A stretch of 64,000 bases of DNA from Oscillatoriales cyanobacterium (GTDB taxonomy: Bacteria > Cyanobacteriota > Cyanobacteriia > CACIAM-69d): positions 1 to 64,000 of the forward strand of contig RDXB01000033.1 of assembly GCA_004292515.1 (NCBI GenBank), given 5' to 3'. The position numbers and the translations under genes were made by a program. The notes beneath the pieces are model-generated. The model was not told where the DNA came from and did no database searches. It saw only the letters and a list, made by a program, of their open reading frames with translations. This document shows, piece after piece, positions 56,321 to 64,000 of the stretch; the stretch's first letter is position 1; each line of letters starts with the position of its first letter.

Positions 56321-57676
56321 TTATCCCACCAATAGCTCCTCTTCTGGGTATCGAACCACACTGCGGCTGCTGTCACTAATCAATGATCCCATTAGCAACA
56401 AAATACCCACTCGCCCCACGTACATCGTGCCAATCAAAACTAGCTTTCCTGATACTGAGATACTGGCAGTAATGCCGGTAGAAAGCCCCACAGTGGCAAA
56501 TGCTGAAACTGCTTCAAAAAAGAGTTGGGCAAAGGGAATTGATGGGTCAAAAATAGCGAGTAATGTTGTAGACACAACCACGACGCTGAGGGATCCTAGA
56601 AACACAGCGATCGCCTTCATCACCAAGGCCATAGGAATTTGTCGCTGAAAGGTAATCGCTGAATCCTTGCCTTGCAACACAGCTCTTGTGACGCTAACCA
56701 AAATGCGAAGGGTCGTGGTTTTGATGCCTCCCCCTGTTCCACCTGGGCTGGCACCAATAAACATGAGGGCGATCGTCAGGAATAGGGCGGCTGATCCCAG
56801 TTTGCCATTGTCGATCGTGTTGAATCCGGCGGTTCTAGCAGTCACAGACTGGAACCAAGCTGCTAGGAGTTTGCTGCTGAATGAGAGTGGCCCGAGGGTC
56901 TGGGGATTATGAAACTCGGTAACCAAAACGGCGATCATTCCCAGAAGTAGCAGGGCTAAGGTCGTGGTGGTGACGATTTTAAAATTGAGTGAAAAGGCAA
57001 AGCGATCGGGTCGCAATTGCCCTCGCCTAACCCAAAATCCTCCCGATCGCGCCCAGAAAAAAACTTCCATAATCGCTTGATAGCCAATTCCACCCAGAAT
57101 GATTAACCCTGTAATAGTTAAATTCAGTAAGGGGGAATCGACAAACTGCATGAAGTTATCAGTCAGCAGCCCAAAGCCAGCGTTGTTAAATGCACTGACA
57201 CTGTGGAACAGCGCAAACCAAATTGCTTCCAGGTTCCAGCCCAGCTTTGGCACAAACACACCCAACAGCAAAAAAGCTCCCGTTAGCTCAAAAATGAGCG
57301 TGGAGCTGATGATAGATTTGACCAGTTGCACAACACCTGAAATTCCTGGCATATCGAGGGATTGTTGGAGTGCAATCTTATCCTTGAGTCCAAATCGGCG
57401 ACCGAGCAACAACAACAGGAATGTTGTGGCTGTCATGTAGCCTAAACCGCCAATTTGAGCTAGTAGGGCAACGATAAACTCACCAAAAAATGAGTAGTAT
57501 TTGCCAACATCCACTACCGAAAGGCCGGTAACACAAACTGCGGAGGTGGAAATGAAGAGTGCAACAATGGGATCTCCCCACTGATGGCTGCTCAAGGAAG
57601 CGGGCAGCATCAGCAGCAAGGCTCCAACAATAATCACGGTCAGAAAGCCCAGGCAAATCGTTCTGGCTGGGGTCAT
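56321..57676 (-). CDS. ktrB: Potassium transporter KtrB (TrkH/NtpJ family)
   Basis: 451 residues with about nine membrane helices arranged as four M-P-M units. Filter-like loops with the expected glycine include STSAVCVTGLSVVD, HSVSAFNNAGFGL, QSVTARTAGFNTID and EAVSAFATVGLSTGIT. It is the K+-translocating subunit, energised by Na+. GASPGGTGGGIKTTT is the loop following. Paired with ktrA downstream. Confidence 0.94.
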   Translation of the reverse strand: MTPARTICLGFLTVIIVGALLLMLPASLSSHQWGDPIVALFISTSAVCVTGLSVVDVGKYYSFFGEFIVALLAQIGGLGYMTATTFLLLLLGRRFGLKDKIALQQSLDMPGISGVVQLVKSIISSTLIFELTGAFLLLGVFVPKLGWNLEAIWFALFHSVSAFNNAGFGLLTDNFMQFVDSPLLNLTITGLIILGGIGYQAIMEVFFWARSGGFWVRRGQLRPDRFAFSLNFKIVTTTTLALLLLGMIAVLVTEFHNPQTLGPLSFSSKLLAAWFQSVTARTAGFNTIDNGKLGSAALFLTIALMFIGASPGGTGGGIKTTTLRILVSVTRAVLQGKDSAITFQRQIPMALVMKAIAVFLGSLSVVVVSTTLLAIFDPSIPFAQLFFEAVSAFATVGLSTGITASISVSGKLVLIGTMYVGRVGILLLMGSLISDSSRSVVRYPEEELLVG

Positions 57677-57948
57677 AGATGGAGAATAAATTTTGTGAAT
57701 TTGAGGATCTAGATATCAATTTCTACGGCGTTGACTACGGAGGATGCCTTGAACAGTTGCTTAGACATGGCATCTTCGTTAGCTTGCTTGGCGAAATTGG
57801 TATTAGCAGAATACCGGATTCCTATGGCAATCAACGTTATTGTTAACATTTATCGCTAGGCTCTCAAGGGTCGATCGCCCGGTCTTGGCTTCCCGATCGC
57901 ATTTTCTGTGGGTTGTAACCCAAGGGTTGGTAATGACTGCGGCGGGAA
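57677..57948. other. Spacer upstream of ktrB
   Basis: 272 bp with no gene. AT-rich near 57800-57850; probably holds the ktrB promoter. Confidence 0.35.
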
Positions 57949-59001
57949 TTACTCAGGGGTGTCGCCTAACAAATCAGCCATGGCAAAAGCCCGTTTATCA
58001 AATAGGGTCATGGCTGCGGGCATGGCCGGCGATTTTGCCCGATCGCCTAGCTTGAGCTTGTCCACTGCCTCCAAATACGTTTCACCACTCATCATGCGAC
58101 GGGCGATCGCCTCGATTTCTGACCAGCTTAGGCTGCTTTCAATAAAAGCCTGGGTCAGGGAAATCAACAGCGGCGCATAGCGGTTGCCTTCGGCCTGGGT
58201 CATCATCGTGTGGGGCACATCCAGCACCCGATTGAAGGTCAAATGCCAAGCGATCGGCTGGCGTTTGCGGGTGTCTTCCCAAAGGGATCGATGATCCCAG
58301 TTGCCCACGGCTTGGTCGCTCTGGCTGGAAATGATGAAGCTGGGGGCGCTGGGTTGCCGCTCGGCTCGATCGAGCACCTGTTGGCCCATCGTCAGCATGG
58401 TGGCCAGGGCAGGAATCGCAAACCCACCATAGCCGGGGCGATCGAAGGCGGCCGCTTCTGCGCCTTTGCCCCAAGTCAAATAACCTGGCATTTTGGACAC
58501 AAACAGGTCTAGGACTTTGCTGCTGCTACTCAGGTAGGGGGCATAGAGAATCGATCGGTAAATTTCTTGGGGCCGCTCTTGGGCAAGCCAGGCGGCCAAA
58601 GTACCGCCGCCCGACAACCCGCCGATCGACAATTGCTTGCCCAGGGTGCGGGCCCGGGCCAGCCACTCCAGCCCAAATTGTTGATAAACCTTGGGATCGG
58701 TGGGCAGGGGAGGTGGGTTGGTGTTGCTCCACTTGCCGGCGCGACCGTGACCCGGCATCAAGGGCGCAACCACGTTGTAGCCGGCTCGATGCAGTGCTTC
58801 GGCGATTGGGACGAATTGATAGGGAGCAGCCGTAAACCCATGAAACAGCAAGCAAACGCGATCGACTGGCCGATCATGCAGCCAAAAGCGCGATCGACAG
58901 TCCGGGTGCTTCAGCGGTAGCTTGGCTTCGAGGGCTTTGACCTGCTGGGTTAGTGATCCGATCGCCTGCCGATAGTTCGCGCTGGGAAGATTGGCACTCA
59001 C
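57949..59001 (-). CDS. Alpha/beta hydrolase
   Basis: 350 residues. Esterase/lipase fold: oxyanion FHGFTAAPYQF, VVAPLMPGHG, nucleophile elbow GGLSGGGTLAAWLA, a possible acid in SSQSDQAV, and the His in VPHTMMTQ. No signal peptide, so probably cytoplasmic. Resembles carboxylesterase or monoglyceride-lipase relatives found in cyanobacteria. Substrate unknown. Confidence 0.8.
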   Translation of the reverse strand: MSANLPSANYRQAIGSLTQQVKALEAKLPLKHPDCRSRFWLHDRPVDRVCLLFHGFTAAPYQFVPIAEALHRAGYNVVAPLMPGHGRAGKWSNTNPPPLPTDPKVYQQFGLEWLARARTLGKQLSIGGLSGGGTLAAWLAQERPQEIYRSILYAPYLSSSSKVLDLFVSKMPGYLTWGKGAEAAAFDRPGYGGFAIPALATMLTMGQQVLDRAERQPSAPSFIISSQSDQAVGNWDHRSLWEDTRKRQPIAWHLTFNRVLDVPHTMMTQAEGNRYAPLLISLTQAFIESSLSWSEIEAIARRMMSGETYLEAVDKLKLGDRAKSPAMPAAMTLFDKRAFAMADLLGDTPE

Positions 59002-59234
59002 GGCTTGCTACTCCTTACAAGGGGGCCCGGCGGGTTCAACACCCCCGGTGGCTTGATGCACCGGTTTGATTCTAGCCACCACCCTGGGCTGGCTGCACCG
59101 ATCGCTCAGGAGGTGCATTGCAATGGTCAATCGTTAGGCCGGTAGGGATGTTTGGGAGTGGGGGCCATCAACGATTGTCGATGGCTATAAATAGAGAATG
59201 GTTATGAGTTGGTAGCTAGAGATAGAGAGTGGCT

Positions 59235-60218
59235 ATGGGCTGTTGTAGGAGTTCTTTGAATCCACTGGTTGCACGAGCATTGGTGCGAAGGCTAGCCCGC
59301 TTGATAGGCTTGGGCTTGGGAGTGACTGGCGCGATCGGGCTGCTGGTGGTTCCGGGTTGGGCCCAAGAGCCGATCGCACCGATCGCTGATCAGTCTGTTT
59401 CCCAGCCCACCGATCGACCCGTGACACAGCAAACCGATCCGTTAGCTGACCAACCAACTGATCGACCAAGTGATCGACCAACTGATCAATCGACCGATCG
59501 ACCGGCCACACAACCCGTTCAGCAGCCTGCTCAACCACCCACCCGATCGCCCGGATTGCCCGCCCTCCAGTCCCTACTCGATCGCGCCAACCAAGCCATT
59601 CTGGCCGGTCAGCACGATGTGGCAGCCGATCTCTATCGCCAAGTGATTGCCCTCGCGACTCCCGACAATCCCCAACGGGTGGTGGCCCATGTGGGACTGG
59701 GATCAATCCTCAGCCAGCAAGGACAAACTGAGCAGGCGATCGCCCAGTTTAACCAGGCGATCGAATTAGCCCCTCAGAGTTCGATCGGCTATGCCCTGCG
59801 CGGTCTCGTTTTCTATGATCTGGAGCAGTGGGATGACTCGATCGCCGATCTGCGGCGGGCCGTTGAGCTTGACCCCCAAAACGCCCAAATCCGCATCAGT
59901 TTAGCCAATAGCCTCTACGAGCGCCACGACCTGCCGGGTGCTACTGAGCAACTGCGAGCCGCCGCCGAGCTAGAGCCTAATGTGCCCGGATTTCGTTACT
60001 ACCTCGGCATGATTTTGGAAGAACAGGAGCAAACTGCCGAGGCGATCGTCCACTACCAACAAGCCGCCCAGCTCAACCCCGACGATCCAGACGTGCAAGC
60101 GGCCCTGAAGCGTTTGCAATCACCCCCGCTCACCACCCCCGCAACCCCGATCGCCGCTCCCACAAATGCCGACTCGCGATCGCCCGAGCAGCCCCCAACA
60201 ACTCGCCCATTACCATAG
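59235..60218 (+). CDS. Exported TPR protein with Thr/Asp/Arg/Pro repeat region
   Basis: About 327 residues from ATG 59235 (GTG 59229 overlaps). A signal peptide (LIGLGLGVTGAIGLLVVPGWAQ) precedes a low-complexity stretch (about 55-105) of TDRP/SDRP units built from GATCGACC-rich DNA. Four TPRs follow (DVAADLYRQVIALATPD, QAIAQFNQAIELAPQ, DSIADLRRAVELDPQN, EAIVHYQQAAQLNPDD). A Pro/Thr-rich tail ends the protein. Probably a periplasmic or membrane-attached scaffold; partner unknown. Confidence 0.8.
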   Translation: MGCCRSSLNPLVARALVRRLARLIGLGLGVTGAIGLLVVPGWAQEPIAPIADQSVSQPTDRPVTQQTDPLADQPTDRPSDRPTDQSTDRPATQPVQQPAQPPTRSPGLPALQSLLDRANQAILAGQHDVAADLYRQVIALATPDNPQRVVAHVGLGSILSQQGQTEQAIAQFNQAIELAPQSSIGYALRGLVFYDLEQWDDSIADLRRAVELDPQNAQIRISLANSLYERHDLPGATEQLRAAAELEPNVPGFRYYLGMILEEQEQTAEAIVHYQQAAQLNPDDPDVQAALKRLQSPPLTTPATPIAAPTNADSRSPEQPPTTRPLP

Positions 60219-60426
60219 CCCGCGGCCAATCTGCATGGTAGGATACTGAATCGGTCAACCCTGGTTGCTGGAGTTCGCCCATAGCCGTCTTCCCCCAGGC
60301 GAATCTAGACCAGTGACTAGCATTCGTATATCTGCCGGAGTTCATCGCCGCGTTCCCTAGTTGACGGCCTAGAATCCCAGAACCCGCGACCCTACGCGCA
60401 GATTGCACTCAAACCATCACGTTAGC
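60219..60426. other. Leader region of ribosomal protein S1
   Basis: 208 bp upstream of rpsA. No gene. It may contain the promoter and a 5' leader; no riboswitch was recognised. Confidence 0.3.
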
Positions 60427-61560
60427 ATGCCCACCCAAGAACTCTCAGCCATTTCCAGCATTGACGTAGGCTTTGGCCTCGAAGACTTTGCCGCCCTGCT
60501 TGACAAATACGATTACCACTTCAGCCCCGGCGACATCGTTGCAGGGACGGTCTTCAGCATTGAGCCACGCGGCGCTTTGATCGACATCGGTGCAAAAACC
60601 TCCGCCTACATCCCCATCCAGGAGATGTCGATCAACCGGATCGAAAACCCGGATGAAGTGTTGCAGCCCAATGAAACGCGCGAATTCTTCATCCTGGCTG
60701 ATGAAAACGAAGATGGGCAGCTCACCCTCTCGATCCGCCGCATCGAATATATGCGGGCTTGGGAACGGGTGCGCCAACTGCAAGCGGAAGATGCCACGGT
60801 GCGATCGGCCGTGTTTGCCACCAACCGGGGTGGTGCGCTGGTGCGGATTGAAGGCCTGCGCGGCTTCATCCCCGGCTCCCACATCAGCACCCGCAAGCCC
60901 AAGGAAGAACTGGTGGGCGAAGAACTGCCCCTCAAGTTCCTGGAAGTGGACGAAGATCGCAACCGCCTGGTCTTGAGCCACCGCCGCGCACTGGTGGAGC
61001 GCAAGATGAACCGCCTGGAAGTGGGCGAAGTGGTGATCGGTACCGTCCGTGGCATCAAGCCCTACGGTGCGTTCATCGACATCGGCGGCGTGAGCGGTTT
61101 GCTGCACATTTCCGAAATCTCCCACGAACACATCGATACGCCCCACAGCATCTTCAACGTCAACGACGAAGTGAAGGTGATGATTATCGATTTGGATGCC
61201 GAGCGCGGTCGGATTTCGCTCTCGACCAAGCAGCTTGAGCCGGAACCCGGTGACATGCTGAAGAACCGCCAAGTGGTTTACGACAAGGCAGAGGAAATGG
61301 CTGCTAAGTATCGTGAACAAATGAAGCTGCAACAGGGTGGTGGCTCCAGCGCGGCTGCTCCGGTGGCAGCAGCTGTGGCTGAACCCGTTGAGGCTGAGGA
61401 CGTGGTGGAAGCCGTGGAAGCTGTTGCAGAAGAAGCAGTTGCAGAAGAAGTGACTGAAGCCGTGGAAGCAGTTGCAGAAGAAGCAGTTGCAGAAGAGGCT
61501 GTTGCAGAAGAAGCAGTTGCAGAAGAAGCGGCTGAACCGACGGCGGCGGCTGACGAGTAG
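60427..61560 (+). CDS. rpsA: 30S ribosomal protein S1 with acidic Ala/Glu repeat tail
   Basis: 377 residues from ATG 60427. Three S1 RNA-binding domains: about 30-100 (GDIVAGTVFSIEPRGALIDI), 115-185 and 200-270 (GEVVIGTVRGIKPYGAFIDI with GLLHISEISHEHI). Cyanobacterial Rps1 normally has three such domains and ends soon after them. Here the last 60 residues are a highly repeated AVAEEAVAEE tail encoded by GTTGCAGAAGAAGCA units (61425-61530). S1 aids mRNA binding by the small subunit. Confidence 0.93.
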   Translation: MPTQELSAISSIDVGFGLEDFAALLDKYDYHFSPGDIVAGTVFSIEPRGALIDIGAKTSAYIPIQEMSINRIENPDEVLQPNETREFFILADENEDGQLTLSIRRIEYMRAWERVRQLQAEDATVRSAVFATNRGGALVRIEGLRGFIPGSHISTRKPKEELVGEELPLKFLEVDEDRNRLVLSHRRALVERKMNRLEVGEVVIGTVRGIKPYGAFIDIGGVSGLLHISEISHEHIDTPHSIFNVNDEVKVMIIDLDAERGRISLSTKQLEPEPGDMLKNRQVVYDKAEEMAAKYREQMKLQQGGGSSAAAPVAAAVAEPVEAEDVVEAVEAVAEEAVAEEVTEAVEAVAEEAVAEEAVAEEAVAEEAAEPTAAADE

Positions 61561-61797
61561 GTGCTGTAGCTGATGTACTCGGTGTGAGGGACGATCGCCC
61601 TTACCGTAGAGACATAGGCCAACGCGCCAACGTCAAATAGCCCAGCGCATCATCGCATAGGCGAAACCTTGGGGGGCAAATCGGACTGGTCAACGACTAG
61701 GCTGGTTTGTCCCCTTATGCGATCGAGTGAATTGAGTGATCCGATCGGGGCATCAGGGATGGCAGGTTAATTGTCGATCCGTTGACTGGGCAAACAA

Positions 61798-62631
61798 GTG
61801 GTGGTGACAGTTCGGGTGAGCGATCGCCCTTTCCCATGCATTGAAGCAGTGTTGTTCGACAAGGACGGAACCTTAGCGGACACGAGCCATTTTTTGAGCC
61901 GCTTGGCCCAGGCCCGTGTGCGAGCTATCCAAGCGAGAATTCCCGAAATTGACGATCGCCTGTTGGTGTCGATGGGTTTGCAGGGCGATGGGTTTAATCC
62001 TTTTGGGCTGATGGCCGTTGGCACGCGCGACGAAAACTGTGTGGCGGCGGCAGCCTATGTGGCCGAAAGTGGCTGTAGCTGGGCGATGGCGTTGATGTTA
62101 GTGCAGCAAGCTTTTGCGGAAGCCGATCGCCAATGTGGTGATAAGTCTGCCCAAACGCCACCCTACAACGACACGGCCGACTGTTTGGAGCGCTTGGCTC
62201 AGGCCGGACTCCAGTTGGCGATTTTGACCGGCGACACCCTCAGCCACACCCAAGCATTTTTAAATCGCTATGGCTTGGCGCAATGGATCCAAGCGATCGG
62301 GGCGGCGGATACGGGCCCCTCGAAGCCCGACCCGGTGAGTGTGGTGCAACTCTGCGATCACATGGGCGTATCGCCCGATCGCGTATTACTCGTGGGTGAC
62401 TCAGAAATTGACATGCAAGTGGCGCGGTTGGCCGGTGTGATTGGTGCGATTGGGATCGATCGCCATCGCCGATCGCCGCAGTTGCCCCAGGCTCAGTTAG
62501 TGCCACCCAAGACCCTGAATCTGCCATCCATCACCTCGGGCACTGAAGCCTTACTCGCAGATGCGATCGTCTTCAGCCTAGATGCCCTACAGGTTGTGAT
62601 GCCAGCCTCTGGTCTGGAGCGATCGCCCTAA
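61798..62631 (+). CDS. HAD-superfamily hydrolase (phosphoglycolate-phosphatase-like)
   Basis: 277 residues from GTG 61798; later in-frame GTGs are possible starts. HAD motif I DKDGT (21-25, nucleophile Asp21), motif II Thr in ILTGDTLSHTQ, motif III Lys in SKPDP, and motif IV VLLVGDSEIDMQVA. Resembles Gph-type phosphatases removing phosphate from phosphoglycolate or small phospho-metabolites. Substrate not determinable. It is upstream of metK on the same strand. Confidence 0.85.
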   Translation: MVVTVRVSDRPFPCIEAVLFDKDGTLADTSHFLSRLAQARVRAIQARIPEIDDRLLVSMGLQGDGFNPFGLMAVGTRDENCVAAAAYVAESGCSWAMALMLVQQAFAEADRQCGDKSAQTPPYNDTADCLERLAQAGLQLAILTGDTLSHTQAFLNRYGLAQWIQAIGAADTGPSKPDPVSVVQLCDHMGVSPDRVLLVGDSEIDMQVARLAGVIGAIGIDRHRRSPQLPQAQLVPPKTLNLPSITSGTEALLADAIVFSLDALQVVMPASGLERSP

Positions 62632-62824
62632 ACGACCCTAAATGACCCAAATAAACCTAAACAAAAACCTAAATAATCTGTGCATAATCTGTGCCGCAGC
62701 GCAAATCTGATGCTGGTTGCGATGGGTGGCGATTGGGTCATTGGGGTGATCGATCGCGACCGAAGGCCCTGCAAACACGGTGATATAATCGCTTCGCTCA
62801 CGAGCAACCAGTCTGTCTCGCTGT

Positions 62825-62831
62825 TGGAGGG
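62825..62831 (+). promoter_or_regulatory. Ribosome binding site fixing the metK TTG start
   Basis: TGGAGGG, 9 nt before TTG 62841; supports the rare start codon. Confidence 0.6.
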
Positions 62832-62840
62832 CAAGTTTCC

Positions 62841-64000
62841 TTGTCTCGTCGCTCCCTATTTACGTCTGAGTCGGTTACGGAAGGTCATCCCGACAAGATT
62901 TGTGACCAAATTTCCGACGCAATTTTGGATGCACTACTCGCGGCCGACCCCAAGGCACGGGTAGCGGCGGAAGTCGTGGTGAATACCGGGTTGGTACTAA
63001 TCACCGGGGAAATTTCGTCCAAGGCGCACGTTAATTTTGTCGATGTTGCTCGTCGCAAAATTGCTGAAATTGGCTATACCGATTCCAGCAATGGCTTTTC
63101 GGCCAATAGCTGCTCGGTGATTGTGGCCATTGACGAACAATCGCCAGACATTGCTCAGGGCGTTGATGCGGCCCAAGAAACCCGCGAAGCCATGAGTGAG
63201 GAAGCTCTCGATGCGATCGGGGCGGGCGACCAGGGTTTGATGTTTGGCTATGCCTGCGATGAAACGCCAGAGTTGATGCCGTTGCCGATTAGCTTGGCTC
63301 ACCGTTTGGCGCGGCGGCTGTCGGCAGTGCGCAAAACGGGGCAGTTGTCCTACCTGCGGCCCGATGGCAAAACCCAAGTGTCGGTGGTCTACGAAAACGG
63401 CTGCCCGGTGGCGATCGACACGATTTTGATTTCGACCCAACATACACCGACCATTGGTGAGATTGCCGATGATGCGGCGATTCAAGCCAAGATCCGCGAG
63501 GATCTGTGGTCGCTGGTGGTGCAGCCGGTGTTCACGGATTTGAGCGTCAAGCCGACGGATGAAACCCGCTTCTTGGTGAATCCGACGGGTAAATTCGTGA
63601 TCGGTGGCCCCCAAGGCGACTCGGGCTTGACTGGTCGCAAAATCATCGTCGATACCTATGGCGGCTATGCTCGCCACGGGGGTGGTGCATTCTCAGGCAA
63701 AGATCCCACAAAGGTCGATCGCAGCGCGGCCTACGCTTGTCGCCATGTGGCCAAAAATGTGGTTGCAGCCGGTTTAGCCCAAAAGTGCGAAGTGCAAGTG
63801 AGCTATGCGATCGGGGTGGCCCGTCCAGTCAGTATCTCGATCGAAACCTTCGGGACTGCCACCGTTGACGAAGACAGCTTGCTGGCGGCCGTGCGCGACT
63901 GCTTTGAGCTGCGCCCTGCTGGCATCATCCAAGCCTATGATCTGCAACGGTTACCGGGCGATCGGGGTGGGCGCTTCTACCAAGATGTGGCGGCCTATGG
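62841..64000 (+). CDS. metK: S-adenosylmethionine synthetase, truncated by window edge
   Basis: 386 complete codons from TTG 62841; the frame runs off the right edge, about 30 residues short of the normal end. [20 protein letters not shown] is the family N-terminus; the ATP-binding [12 protein letters not shown], the active-site [16 protein letters not shown], and [20 protein letters not shown] are present. It makes SAM from methionine and ATP. No upstream SAM riboswitch was recognised. Confidence 0.96.
   Translation, partial: MSRRSLFTSESVTEGHPDKICDQISDAILDALLAADPKARVAAEVVVNTGLVLITGEISSKAHVNFVDVARRKIAEIGYTDSSNGFSANSCSVIVAIDEQSPDIAQGVDAAQETREAMSEEALDAIGAGDQGLMFGYACDETPELMPLPISLAHRLARRLSAVRKTGQLSYLRPDGKTQVSVVYENGCPVAIDTILISTQHTPTIGEIADDAAIQAKIREDLWSLVVQPVFTDLSVKPTDETRFLVNPTGKFVIGGPQGDSGLTGRKIIVDTYGGYARHGGGAFSGKDPTKVDRSAAYACRHVAKNVVAAGLAQKCEVQVSYAIGVARPVSISIETFGTATVDEDSLLAAVRDCFELRPAGIIQAYDLQRLPGDRGGRFYQDVAAY

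Noticed and set aside
59031-59075. Possible tRNA-like T-arm (GGGTTCAACACCCC)
   Set aside because: No cloverleaf or acceptor stem can be formed with flanking sequence. No tRNA was found anywhere in the window.
62634-62840. SAM riboswitch upstream of metK
   Set aside because: No conserved SAM-I or SAM-II core pattern could be recognised; the region contains only repeated ACCTAAA/CCCTAAA words and a ribosome site.

Overview
The window is chromosomal DNA from a cyanobacterium. The evidence is the photosystem II genes psbH and psbN, the cyanobacterial split of RNA polymerase beta' into rpoC1 and rpoC2, the response regulator rpaB, a KtrA/KtrB pair, a cry-DASH flavoprotein, and a very high density of the octamer GCGATCGC (HIP1) in genes and spacers. 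No rRNA, tRNA or CRISPR array was recognised. The genus cannot be fixed from the sequence alone. Both edges cut genes: a STAND-type regulator on the left and metK on the right.

Bases 1-6750 look accessory. They hold a truncated HTH/NB-ARC-like ATPase, a small OB-fold protein, a cytochrome P450, a repeat-rich spacer, and an unusual three-gene unit. In that unit a type I restriction HsdR-N-like nuclease domain is fused to a ParA ATPase. It is followed by a ParB-like protein that has lost the canonical GERR motif and carries a SAP/Rho-N-like tail, then by a small possible winged-helix protein. Seven in-frame 15-bp repeats and four 14-bp repeats precede the unit and could be a centromere-like site. 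This is the best candidate here for an undescribed system.

Bases 6800-33000 carry mostly conserved genes: clpB, a DUF4126 membrane protein, mazG, the psbN/psbH-tatA-pth-DUF3146 cluster, an alpha/beta hydrolase, cry-DASH divergent from a PNPOx-like flavoprotein, tadA, a Ras-like GTPase followed by a PAS-GAF-adenylate cyclase, a trypsin-TPR protein with a duplicated C-terminal domain, pcrA/uvrD, a UspA protein and hisD. Bases 32700-43700 hold the conserved rpsT-tatD-rpoB-rpoC1-rpoC2 block, closed by a strong terminator at 43870. After it come gcvT and radA (convergent), rpaB, a JAMM protease next to a MoeB-rhodanese E1 enzyme, an RsbW-like anti-sigma kinase, gshB, a DUF790 nuclease, ktrA/ktrB, hydrolase and TPR genes, ribosomal protein S1, a HAD phosphatase and metK.

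Three families of short palindromic repeats are scattered through the window. The most striking is a MITE-like element of about 110-160 bp with TAGGG...CCCTA ends. In four of the five copies found, one end supplies the TAG stop codon of the neighbouring gene (P450, clpB, rpoC2, moeB). Many spacers and a few genes also carry short tandem duplications with units of 10-48 bp.
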